NCBI RefSeq assembly: GCF_049546785.1 | Contig: NZ_JBMWAN010000003.1 | Location: 1-64,000, forward strand | Reading direction: 5' to 3' | Length of the DNA stretch: 64,000 nt | From: Nitrospira_D sp035465795 | Lineage (GTDB): Bacteria > Nitrospirota > Nitrospiria > Nitrospirales > Nitrospiraceae | In this document: in pieces, positions 32,601-39,807 of the stretch | Numbering within the stretch: position 1 is the first letter of the stretch | Layout: each line of letters begins with the position of its first letter | Notes under the pieces: generated by a model | The model's database searches: none | What the model was told of the DNA's origin: nothing | What the model saw: only the letters and a program-made list of their open reading frames with translations | Program-made: the position numbers and the translations under genes

Positions 32601-33889
32601 CGATCAAAATCCTCGCGGGCTCGCTGGGCGATGAGTTGCCGCTTCCTGTCCTTGTCTCTCGGCGGTTGCGCAAGCGGCGGAAAGAGGCCGAAGTTGGTGT
32701 TCATCGGCTGAAAGTGCTTGGGGTCGGAGGAGGACACGTGCCCCACCAGGCATCCGTGCGCTGTGGTCGGAGGGGGAGTGACGAGTGGTAAGCCAGCCAG
32801 CGCTCGCGCCGCATTGATTCCCGCGAATCCGCCCATGGCCGCCGATTCCGTATAGCCCTCGACGCCGACCAATTGCCCGGCGAAGAACAACGTACCCCGC
32901 GCCTTGAACTGCAAGGTATTCAGGAGCAGCTGCGGGGAGTTGATGAACGTGTTCCGATGGAGACTTCCATAACGAAGGAACTCGGCCTGTTCCAATCCCG
33001 GAATCATGCGAAAGACGCGTTTTTGCTCCGGATAGGTGAGCTTGGTCTGAAACCCGACCATGTTGTAGCAGGTGCGATGCACGTTCTCCGTCCGCAGCTG
33101 AACGACCGCCGTTGGTCTGGTACCGGTCCGGGGATCTTCCAGGCCGACCGGCTTGAGCGGGCCGAATAGCATGGTCTGCCGGCCTCGCTCGGCCATGACT
33201 TCGATGGGAATGCAGGCTTCGAAGTACGGCGTCTTTTCAAATTCTTTGGGCTGCACTTTCTCGGCGGCCATCAGGGCGTCGTAAAACGCGTTGTATTGGG
33301 CTTCGTTCATCGGGCAGTTCAGGTAATCGTCTCCGCCTTTGTCGTAGCGGGAGGCGGCGAAGACGATGTCCATGTTGATCGAGTCCGCGTCGATAATCGG
33401 AGAGATGGCATCGAAGAAATAGAGGTGCTGAGACTGGGTGACGGCACGGATGGCTTGCGACAATGTGTCCGACGTCAGCGGACCGGTGGCGATGATGCAG
33501 ATACAGTCGGTCGGGATCTCCGTGATTTCTTCGTGAAGAATTCTGACGTTCGGATGGCCTTCGAGGGCCTGGGTAATCCTGAGTGAGAATTGATCGCGGT
33601 CCACCGCCAGCGCCGATCCCGCCGGAACCTTCGCCTGTTCGGCCGAGGCCATAATCAACGAGCCCAGGCGCCGCATTTCCTCTTTCAGAATTCCGGGTGC
33701 ATTCGCCGGATCGGTCGAGCCGAGGGAATTGGAACAGACCAACTCGGCCAGGCCGCCCGTTTTATGCGCCTTCGTCATTTCCTTCGGACGCATCTCGTAG
33801 AGCGTGACTTTCGCCCCGCGCTTGGCGGCTTGCCAGGCTGCCTCTGAACCGGCCAGACCACCCCCAATGATGACGATGTCATCTCGCAT
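32573..33889 (-). CDS. trmFO: tRNA (uracil-54-C5) methyltransferase, folate-dependent
   Basis: TrmFO makes ribothymidine at position 54 of the T-loop using methylene-THF and FADH2. It has an N-terminal dinucleotide fold (IVIIGGGLAGSEAAWQ), the LVCSNSLGS motif containing a conserved cysteine, CPMNEAQYNAFYD and GQLVGVEGYTESAAMGGFAG. Length 438 aa is normal. ATG 33889 is used; AAGGAG is better spaced for an in-frame GTG two codons upstream (33895). Confidence 0.95.
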   Translation of the reverse strand: MRDDIVIIGGGLAGSEAAWQAAKRGAKVTLYEMRPKEMTKAHKTGGLAELVCSNSLGSTDPANAPGILKEEMRRLGSLIMASAEQAKVPAGSALAVDRDQFSLRITQALEGHPNVRILHEEITEIPTDCICIIATGPLTSDTLSQAIRAVTQSQHLYFFDAISPIIDADSINMDIVFAASRYDKGGDDYLNCPMNEAQYNAFYDALMAAEKVQPKEFEKTPYFEACIPIEVMAERGRQTMLFGPLKPVGLEDPRTGTRPTAVVQLRTENVHRTCYNMVGFQTKLTYPEQKRVFRMIPGLEQAEFLRYGSLHRNTFINSPQLLLNTLQFKARGTLFFAGQLVGVEGYTESAAMGGFAGINAARALAGLPLVTPPPTTAHGCLVGHVSSSDPKHFQPMNTNFGLFPPLAQPPRDKDRKRQLIAQRAREDFDRWMTQSALS

Positions 33890-33929
33890 GCCCACGTCCA
33901 ACTCCTTACGGGATAAAAGGGAAGGGCTC

Positions 33930-33959
33930 ATTCTAGAAACCGAGTTTTGTGTCTGTCAA
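33930..33959 (-). promoter_or_regulatory. Promoter of the trmFO-xerC-hslVU run
   Basis: On the minus strand a perfect TTGACA (33959-33954), 18-bp spacer, TAGAAT (33935-33930). It gives a leader of about 35 bases containing AAGGAG. Confidence 0.7.
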
Positions 33960-34056
33960 GGCAGGACTGTGGGAGTCTGCATTATCCGGAGGGGGCCGAT
34001 CGAATCGGAGCGCCGCACATGCTAACCCGTCCGAGGGACCTTCGTTTCGGCCATCA

Positions 34057-34086
34057 TTGATCGAATAGGGGGGGCCATGTTAGACT
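34057..34086 (+). promoter_or_regulatory. tRNA-Val promoter with extended -10
   Basis: TTGATC (34057-34062), 18-bp spacer, TAGACT (34081-34086) preceded by TG. It lies 11 bases upstream of the tRNA. Confidence 0.6.
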
Positions 34087-34097
34087 CCCGCCCGGTT

Positions 34098-34172
34098 GGG
34101 CGATTAGCTCAGTGGTAGAGCGCTTCCTTCACACGGAAGAGGCCACAGGTTCGATACCTGTATCGCCCACCA
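34098..34172 (+). tRNA. tRNA-Val (anticodon CAC)
   Basis: A complete cloverleaf: acceptor GGGCGAT/ATCGCCC, D arm GCTC-loop-GAGC, anticodon stem CTTCC/GGAAG with loop TTCACAC (anticodon CAC, reading GUG), T arm ACAGG-TTCGATA-CCTGT, and an encoded CCA tail. Two small hairpins (34217-34234 and 34240-34257) lie downstream but lack T-runs. Confidence 0.96.
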
Positions 34173-34248
34173 TCGTCTTCCCCATTTCCTCCCGTCTTTC
34201 CCCGCATAAGTCGTTGCTTTTACAGACAGGTAAAACTCGTTCTGTTTC

Positions 34249-34277
34249 TGGACAGAATGGGAGTTGTCGGCTACACT
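34249..34277 (+). promoter_or_regulatory. Sigma-70-type promoter
   Basis: TGGACA (34249-34254), 17-bp spacer, TACACT (34272-34277), upstream of the lipoprotein gene at 34342. Confidence 0.5.
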
Positions 34278-34341
34278 TTTCACAGAACTGGCGAAATTGA
34301 GCGCCAAGTGGTTTATGTGGTCGAACAAAGTGAGGTTAGGC

Positions 34342-34683
34342 ATGAGAGCAATGTCTTGGGCAGCCGGAGTGGTGATGATGGCCGTTCTTGCCGCTGGATG
34401 TGGAACGACGAATCAGTCGGGGAGGGCCAGTGCGGAGCAGGAATATGTGCCTCCGACGAGTATTTATAATATTCTCGACAGCACGGCGATGATCTATTCG
34501 GATCCATCGGCGGGATCGCCGATCAATGACAATCCATGGCGGTGGGCGGGGTTTATTCTTCATCCTGTCGGGCAAGCTCTCGACTATGTGTGGAATCGGC
34601 CTCTCTATAAGCTCGCGGGCATGTTTCCCTATGCAACGGGATATACCCAGGAGGATTCGATGGTTGACGCGCAGCGTCGCTAA
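34342..34683 (+). CDS. Small lipoprotein, 113 aa
   Basis: A lipoprotein signal peptide (MSWAAGVVMMAVLAAGC) with the lipobox LAAGC anchors a short soluble protein. The mature part has no recognised domain but an aromatic-rich NPWRWAGFILHPVGQALDYVWNRPLY-like core (split here by length), reminiscent of small outer-membrane accessory lipoproteins. ATG 34342 is preferred to 34264 because the longer frame hides the signal peptide; ATG 34351 is possible. It has its own promoter and an intrinsic terminator. Confidence 0.75.
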   Translation: MRAMSWAAGVVMMAVLAAGCGTTNQSGRASAEQEYVPPTSIYNILDSTAMIYSDPSAGSPINDNPWRWAGFILHPVGQALDYVWNRPLYKLAGMFPYATGYTQEDSMVDAQRR

Positions 34684-34709
34684 GCCGTCTGACGCCATTC
34701 AATTGGTAA

Positions 34710-34749
34710 GGCCCGTTCTCTCTTTTCTGGGGGGACGGGCCGTTTTTTT
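34710..34749 (+). terminator. Rho-independent terminator
   Basis: GGCCCGT (34710-34716) pairs with ACGGGCC (34735-34741) around an 18-base loop, followed by G and seven T residues. It ends the small lipoprotein transcript. Confidence 0.88.
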
Positions 34750-34821
34750 GCGCTCTTCGCATCCCAGGGCAAATCGTGTAAGGTTTGAGTGGCGGGTAGG
34801 GTGGGATTCAGAGGAGGTGTT

Positions 34822-35976
34822 GTGCGCGTGATTGAGCGGCACGTTCTTCTCATCGGAATCAGTCTCGTTTTCGGGTTGCTACATGGCTGTAGTGGCGCGC
34901 CTCCTCCGGTCAGGCCCGATCTTCCCCCATCTGAAAGCGATCTAGTGCTCCTTGAGTCGGTGGTCCTCTGCGACCGCAAGGCCGATGTCTTCAAGAAACT
35001 GCCTCAGGCTTCCTTGTCGTCCCGCTCATGGGGGAGCGGACAGGAGGTGGTCTATCCGGGAACTCAGAGCCCTTCGCATGGGGACGAATCCTATTTCTTT
35101 GACGAGGATGGTCTGCTCGTCGGGGCGGTGTTCAGCTTTCCCTCCGGCCTGAACCTTCAACCTTACCCGGAGTTGCGGCGGACGCTCTCGCGCCTCAAGC
35201 CTGCTCTGGAGTTTTATCTCAATGCCGCACAGCTGGCGACCAAGGCGGATATGGACAGCAGCACCATCTTTGAGACGGGGGACGAAAAGACCACCTTCCA
35301 ATACCTGGTGACAGGCAATCAAGAACGGCCTGTTCTGTTGATGGCCTCCTTCACGATCGATCCCTATGCGCGGTTGTTTTCACCCTATCGCCGGGAGTTT
35401 CTTGAGCGGCTCAAGCAGCCGTCCGTCGGGAAAGGAGGGCAGAGGATTGAAAGCCAGGGAAGCGAAGACAAAGAGCCCTTCGCCTCCTTGCAACAGTTTG
35501 CCCGTGGACAGGCGGCACAACTCGCCTACTGTCAGGAGAAGAACTACGATATCGCTGCGGATGCCTATCAAAAGGCGATCACGAGCGGGTTTACGAACAA
35601 AGTCTGGCTGGCGGAAGCCCATCATCGGCTCGGGGTGTCGTGGGAGGCGAAAGGCCGGCTGGATCAGGCCAAAGCGGAGATGCTTGAGTCTCTTGCCATC
35701 AGACCGAACAGTCCCGAGGTGCTCAACAATCTCGGGACCGTTGAGCGGAAACTGGGCAATAAAGCCGCTGCCCTCAGCCTGTTTGAAAAGGCGGTGATCC
35801 TGCGCCCCAACTATGCCATGGCCCGCTACAACCTGGCCGAGGCGTATGAGCCGGTCAACCCCAAGCGGGCTATCACTGAGTATGAAACGTTCCTCGTCCT
35901 TGTCGAAGGGATTCCGGAGGAAGAGGGACGTGTCGCGCACGTCAAGGAACGGCTGAAGACGTTGAAAAAACATTGA
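34822..35976 (+). CDS. TPR lipoprotein
   Basis: A lipobox (LLHGC) follows a hydrophobic signal. The middle region (about residues 45-210) is not recognised. The last third holds at least three TPR units (AEAHHRLGVSWEAKGRLDQ, PEVLNNLGTVERKLGNKAA, ARYNLAEAYEP). Such proteins usually scaffold envelope complexes. GTG 34822 is favoured by GAGGAGG just upstream; GTG 34828 is an alternative. No ATG is suitably placed. It converges on the DksA-like gene with a 23-base gap. Confidence 0.78.
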   Translation: MRVIERHVLLIGISLVFGLLHGCSGAPPPVRPDLPPSESDLVLLESVVLCDRKADVFKKLPQASLSSRSWGSGQEVVYPGTQSPSHGDESYFFDEDGLLVGAVFSFPSGLNLQPYPELRRTLSRLKPALEFYLNAAQLATKADMDSSTIFETGDEKTTFQYLVTGNQERPVLLMASFTIDPYARLFSPYRREFLERLKQPSVGKGGQRIESQGSEDKEPFASLQQFARGQAAQLAYCQEKNYDIAADAYQKAITSGFTNKVWLAEAHHRLGVSWEAKGRLDQAKAEMLESLAIRPNSPEVLNNLGTVERKLGNKAAALSLFEKAVILRPNYAMARYNLAEAYEPVNPKRAITEYETFLVLVEGIPEEEGRVAHVKERLKTLKKH

Positions 35977-35999
35977 ATCGGAGTTGGCCGGAGGCGCGG

Positions 36000-36446
36000 T
36001 CAGCGGCGGGCTTGTTCTTCCTGTTCCTGGAGCGTTTTGCACTCGATGCAGAGGGTGGTGACGGGGCGGGCCTTCAATCGCTTGTAGGGGATGTCTTCAC
36101 CGCACCGCTCGCAGATGCCGTAAATCCCTACTTTCATCCGGTCCAAAGCCTCATCGATTTTCTTGAGCAACTTCTGCTCGCGCTCGCGGATGCGCATGGA
36201 GAAATGTTGATTCACTTCCGCAGAGGCTTGATCGCTCACATCCGGAAGTGCCTCCTGGTCCTGGTGCTGCGTGAGCACTTCGCCCACTTCGCCTAAGAGG
36301 TTGGCCCGCTGGCGCTCCAGCGCCCGGCGGATATCAGGATATCTGGTCTTTGGGGCGGAGGATTTCGACGCGGTGGATTTTGATGCGCGTGCGGAAGTCG
36401 AGGATTTCTTCGAGGGAGCCCGTTTGGCGGAAGGACGTGCCTTCAT
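36000..36446 (-). CDS. DksA/TraR-type zinc-finger protein
   Basis: An N-terminal Lys/Ser/Ala-rich basic tail (about 35 residues, KSTASKSSAPK) precedes a coiled-coil helix pair and a C-terminal four-cysteine zinc finger (CERCGEDIPYKRL ... CIECK). This matches the DksA/TraR family, which modulates RNA polymerase through the secondary channel. Whether the coiled-coil tip keeps the acidic DksA residues cannot be said with confidence. It is transcribed from its own promoter embedded downstream of recR. Confidence 0.87.
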   Translation of the reverse strand: MKARPSAKRAPSKKSSTSARASKSTASKSSAPKTRYPDIRRALERQRANLLGEVGEVLTQHQDQEALPDVSDQASAEVNQHFSMRIREREQKLLKKIDEALDRMKVGIYGICERCGEDIPYKRLKARPVTTLCIECKTLQEQEEQARR

Positions 36447-36484
36447 AAGCCTCACCAGCAAGAGCCGCAGTAAAGGAGTCGGGA

Positions 36485-36513
36485 ATATAACAGTCTGATG
36501 GAGAGAGGGTCAA
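36485..36513 (-). promoter_or_regulatory. Promoter of the DksA-like gene
   Basis: On the minus strand TTGACC (36513-36508), 17-bp spacer, TTATAT (36490-36485). The -35 box overlaps the base of the hairpin that follows recR. Confidence 0.6.
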
Positions 36514-36534
36514 CGGGAATGGGAGGCTCCCGTT
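36512..36534 (-). terminator. Hairpin at the recR 3' end
   Basis: AACGGGA (36512-36518) and TCCCGTT (36528-36534) form a 7-bp stem that includes the recR stop codon. No U-tract follows, so it is at best a weak or regulated terminator. Confidence 0.35.
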
Positions 36535-37135
36535 AAAGATCGCGCCGACCTTCAATTGACTTGAGCAATGTGACCTCGTCGGCGTATTCGATGTCCATTC
36601 CCACCGGTATGCCGTAGGCAATCCGGGACACCCGCACGCCATAGGGCTTCAGCAGCCTGGTGAGATAGATGGCCGTGGCTTCCCCTTCGATGGTGGGGCT
36701 CGTGGCCAGGATGATCTCATCGACACCGCCGGGCTTCACGCGTTCCACAAGTTCTTCGGCGCGAATATCTCCGGGCCCGACTCCATCGAGGGGAGACAGC
36801 GAACCCAGGAGAACGTGGTAGAGACCGCGATAGCCCGCCGCACGTTCAATCGCGTAAATCGTGCTCGGCTCTTCCACGACGAGGATCTTCGTCCGATCAC
36901 GTTTCGGGTCGCGGCAAAACTCGCACAACTCGCCTTCGGCGATATTCCGGCATTGCCGGCAAAACGCCAATCCGTCCTTGACGGCGCGAATCGCATCGGC
37001 CAGGCGGAGCGCCTCTTCCCGGTCGAGTTTCAGCAGGTGAAACGCCAGCCGTTGGGCGCTCTTCTGCCCCACACCGGGAAGGCGGACAAGCTCCTTTACC
37101 AGCCGGGCGAGCAAGCCTTGTTGGTCGATAGCCAT
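36533..37135 (-). CDS. recR: Recombination protein RecR
   Basis: RecR, with RecO and RecF, loads RecA at gaps. It has the helix-hairpin-helix (LVRLPGVGQKSAQRLAFHLL), a four-cysteine zinc finger (CRQCRNIAEGELCEFC), and a Toprim domain (ILVVEEPSTIYAIE, with LATSPTIEGEATAIYL). Length 200 aa is standard. It follows ybaB by 8 bases in the conserved dnaX-ybaB-recR order. Confidence 0.97.
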   Translation of the reverse strand: MAIDQQGLLARLVKELVRLPGVGQKSAQRLAFHLLKLDREEALRLADAIRAVKDGLAFCRQCRNIAEGELCEFCRDPKRDRTKILVVEEPSTIYAIERAAGYRGLYHVLLGSLSPLDGVGPGDIRAEELVERVKPGGVDEIILATSPTIEGEATAIYLTRLLKPYGVRVSRIAYGIPVGMDIEYADEVTLLKSIEGRRDL

Positions 37136-37143
37136 ACCGTCGC

Positions 37144-37467
37144 CTAGAAGAGCCCCGGCATCTTGAGGCCGCCGGTCAGCGCTTTCATCTCCTGCTCCAT
37201 CAGGTCCTTCGCCTTCCGGAGCGCTTCATTGGTGGCTGCCAGGACAAGGTCCTGAATCATCTCCACATCGCCGCCTTTTCCGACTTCGGGGTCGATCACG
37301 ACGCTCACGATCTGCATGGCGCCGTTGGCCGTCACGGTGACGATACCGCCGCCGGCCGTGCCGCTGGCCGTCTTCGTCGCCGCCTGCTCTTGCAGCTTCG
37401 CCATTTGCTCTTGCATGGCCTGGGCCTGTTTCAAAATGTTCGACATATTGCCAAAGGGATTTTTCAT
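37144..37467 (-). CDS. YbaB/EbfC family nucleoid-associated protein
   Basis: A 107-aa DNA-binding dimer of the YbaB/EbfC family. It has an N-terminal QAQAMQEQMAKLQEQ helix, the GGGIVTVTANGAMQIVSVVIDPEV beta core (abbreviated family pattern) and the C-terminal DLVLAATNEALRKAKDL helix. The ATG overlaps the dnaX stop (ATGA), so it is translationally coupled to dnaX. Confidence 0.95.
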   Translation of the reverse strand: MKNPFGNMSNILKQAQAMQEQMAKLQEQAATKTASGTAGGGIVTVTANGAMQIVSVVIDPEVGKGGDVEMIQDLVLAATNEALRKAKDLMEQEMKALTGGLKMPGLF

Positions 37468-39278
37468 TCGTCTGCCTCCTTCTGCGCCACGGTTCTGACG
37501 TCGGCCAGGTCTGCGCCGAATATGTCAAGGGCCTGTTTCACGATGGGATTGGCCCGTGCCTGCTCAAACAAGACCACTCGCTGTCCCTGCTCTTTCGCAG
37601 CGCGCAGCTGAGCCATCGTCGGTCCGGGCGGATCGGACTCCGACAGTTCCACCACCCGGACTTTGATGGGATATCCGACCTGCTTTTCACACAATGTGGC
37701 GAGGGCACGGAGATTATCTTCTTTTTCCAGCATCGCCCGCGCCAAGGCCGATTGTTTTCCAAAGCCGATTGTGACGTGGTTGCCTTCCAGACCGACATAA
37801 CGCCCTGTTTCGAGAAAGGGGGCAAAGTTAGGAAAAGAGGCGGCCACTTCTTCTTGCACCAGTTCCCAATTCAGTACGGATGGAGAGCGGTTTGCCGGGG
37901 TTTCTGTGGGCTTCTGGACAGGACCGGGTTTCGGCTCCGGTCGTTCAATCACCGGCTTGGGAGAGGCAGGGGACGCTGTCAGCCGCGGGGCGGCTGGCGG
38001 CGGTGTGCGTTCTTGGATGGCCGGCCGCGCCGGACGGACTGTGGAAGGCGCGGCCGTGACCGATGGCCTCGTTGAAGGCGCCGGCGGCGCAGGTTTTCCG
38101 GACGGCTGCGTTGCGAGGGGTTTGGTTCCTGCCGGAGCGGTGGCCGCAGGCGGCGGCGCTTGCGCCCGGGGTTCTTGTTGCCGCAAGACGCGGGTCGCCC
38201 GAACCGCCGCTGCCTCCAGCACAAAGCGGGGGTGGGCGGTAAAGCGAAGGGAATCCTCGGCTTGCGAGAACATCGACAGCAATTCTTGCAGTTGTTCGGG
38301 AGTCAGTTTGTTGGCTTTTTCGGCGAGCTGGTGAAGGTCTTCGTCGGAGGCTTCGATCAGCCCGCGCAGGTCCGTCGCGGCCGGTACCACGGATGCGACG
38401 AGGAGATTGCGGAGGTATTCGACCACATCGGCACAAAAGGCTTTGAGGTCGTGGCCCTGGTCGAGGAGGTGCGCGACCACCGTCAGCGCCGCCGGGCTGT
38501 CCTGAGCGAGCACCGCCGCGATGAGGCCTTGGACGAGTTCTTGCGGCACGGCACCCAGCAACACTTCCAGATCCGCATGGGCGATGGTCTTCCCGCCGAA
38601 CGCCACCGCCTGATCAAGCAGGCTCAATCCGTCCCGCATGCTGCCTTCACTGGCGCGGGCGAGGGCCGTGAAACTGCGCTCCTCGATGTTCAGCCCGTCT
38701 TCTTTGGCCACGTGCCGGAGGCGGTCGATAATCTCCTGCCGGGCGATCCGACGGAAATTGTAATGCTGGCAGCGCGAGAGGATGGTCGCCGGAATCTTGT
38801 GAATTTCCGTCGTGGCAAAGATGAAGACCACATGGGCCGGCGGTTCTTCCAGCGTTTTCAAGAGCGCATTGAACGCCGAATTCGAGAGCATGTGCACTTC
38901 GTCGATGATGTAGACACGGTAATGACCGCGAAAAGGAGAGAACTTCACATTTTCGCGGATCTCGCGCACGTCATCCACGCTGGTGTTCGACGCGCCGTCG
39001 ATCTCCATGACATCGACGGAGGTGCCCTGCGTAATTTCGACGCAATTGAGGCAGGTATTGCAGGGATGTCCCGTGGGCCCCTGCTCGCAATTCAGCGCCT
39101 TGGCCAGAATGCGGGCGATCGTGGTCTTGCCGACTCCACGCGTGCCGGAGAAGAGATAGGCGTGGGCGATGCGCCTGGTGTCGACCGCGTTCATCAGCGT
39201 CTGGACCACGTGCGGTTGGCCGACGACATCGTCGAAGGTGCCCGGCCGGTATTTGCGCGCGGAGACTTGGTAATCCAT
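37464..39278 (-). CDS. dnaX: DNA polymerase III subunit gamma/tau
   Basis: DnaX is the clamp-loader ATPase. It has Walker A SGTRGVGKTTIARI, a zinc module (CEQGPTGHPCNTCLNC), Walker B IYIIDEVHML, and sensor 1 FIFATTEIHKIP. A long Pro/Ala-rich linker (about residues 370-470) leads to a C-terminal tau-type domain. At 604 aa it is full tau length. I did not identify a programmed frameshift site for a shorter gamma. It lies just downstream of the SRP RNA on the same strand. Confidence 0.96.
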   Translation of the reverse strand: MDYQVSARKYRPGTFDDVVGQPHVVQTLMNAVDTRRIAHAYLFSGTRGVGKTTIARILAKALNCEQGPTGHPCNTCLNCVEITQGTSVDVMEIDGASNTSVDDVREIRENVKFSPFRGHYRVYIIDEVHMLSNSAFNALLKTLEEPPAHVVFIFATTEIHKIPATILSRCQHYNFRRIARQEIIDRLRHVAKEDGLNIEERSFTALARASEGSMRDGLSLLDQAVAFGGKTIAHADLEVLLGAVPQELVQGLIAAVLAQDSPAALTVVAHLLDQGHDLKAFCADVVEYLRNLLVASVVPAATDLRGLIEASDEDLHQLAEKANKLTPEQLQELLSMFSQAEDSLRFTAHPRFVLEAAAVRATRVLRQQEPRAQAPPPAATAPAGTKPLATQPSGKPAPPAPSTRPSVTAAPSTVRPARPAIQERTPPPAAPRLTASPASPKPVIERPEPKPGPVQKPTETPANRSPSVLNWELVQEEVAASFPNFAPFLETGRYVGLEGNHVTIGFGKQSALARAMLEKEDNLRALATLCEKQVGYPIKVRVVELSESDPPGPTMAQLRAAKEQGQRVVLFEQARANPIVKQALDIFGADLADVRTVAQKEADE

Positions 39279-39290
39279 GCTGCGTCGTTC

Positions 39291-39356
39291 GTTAAGCGTG
39301 AAGCGTATCTCGTCCGTGATTCAGACGCGGCCCGAATGACGTTTCACGAGATACGC
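39291..39356. repeat. Heptad/inverted repeat element, GTGAAGC type (second copy)
   Basis: GTTAAGC (39291) and GTGAAGC (39298) are followed in phase by GTATCTC. A perfect 11-bp inverted repeat, GCGTATCTCGT (39303-39313) / ACGAGATACGC (39346-39356), closes the element. Its words match the element at 14429-14484. It occupies the dnaX leader, between the SRP RNA and the dnaX start. Confidence 0.65.
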
Positions 39357-39368
39357 CATTGGGAAAGC

Positions 39369-39469
39369 GGGGCCAGGTGATCCTGCGGCACACAGAACTG
39401 ACCGCTTACCGTTGCTTCCTTCCGGACCTGGCGGGGTTCACAGGGTTCTGTTGCACAGGGCCCGGCCCC
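39369..39469 (-). ncRNA. ffs: Signal recognition particle RNA (4.5S, small bacterial type)
   Basis: On the minus strand the diagnostic apical loop GTCCGGAAGGAAGCA (the GGAAG/GGAA loop with the symmetric internal loop) sits in a long hairpin. The 5' GGGGCCGGG pairs with CCTGGCCCC at the 3' end, giving about 101 nt. It binds Ffh to target nascent membrane proteins. Placement upstream of dnaX is the order seen in many bacteria. Confidence 0.93.
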
Positions 39470-39475
39470 TTTTTT

Positions 39476-39577
39476 CAGTCCTGGGTGCTGAGTGAGGTAG
39501 CAAGTGCTGAGAAACTCAAGGAGAAGAGCGGTTCGTCCTTATCTGCAAAAGCTCAGGACTCAGCACCCGGCACTCAA
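39476..39577. repeat. Inverted arrays of CTGAGTG-type heptads
   Basis: CTGGGTG (39481) and CTGAGTG (39488) run on the plus strand. On the minus strand TTGAGTG (39577), CCGGGTG (39570) and CTGAGTC (39563) run in exact 7-bp phase toward them. The two arms are inverted, so the spacer between tRNA-Ser and the SRP RNA could fold. Confidence 0.6.
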
Positions 39578-39588
39578 CGCTATTCGTA

Positions 39589-39678
<90 letters not shown>

Positions 39679-39698
39679 GCGCCCATACGAGAGGCGGG

Positions 39699-39727
39699 AT
39701 TGTAGCATGCGGTCCTGTGAGCGGCAA
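39699..39727 (-). promoter_or_regulatory. tRNA-Ser promoter
   Basis: On the minus strand TTGCCG (39727-39722), 17-bp spacer, TACAAT (39704-39699). It lies about 20 bases upstream of the tRNA and may also transcribe the SRP RNA. Confidence 0.65.
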
Positions 39728-39755
39728 GGCAGGAACGGGCGCCAGTGGCGCGACA

Positions 39756-39784
39756 TTGACCCCCCCTGGGGGCTTTCCTATACT
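39756..39784 (+). promoter_or_regulatory. Promoter of the first AsmA-like gene
   Basis: TTGACC (39756-39761), 17-bp spacer, TATACT (39779-39784). The flanking bases resemble those of the second AsmA promoter at 42015, as expected if the promoter was copied with the gene. Confidence 0.68.
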
Positions 39785-39807
39785 GCGAGGAGGATGGGAG
39801 ATGGGGG

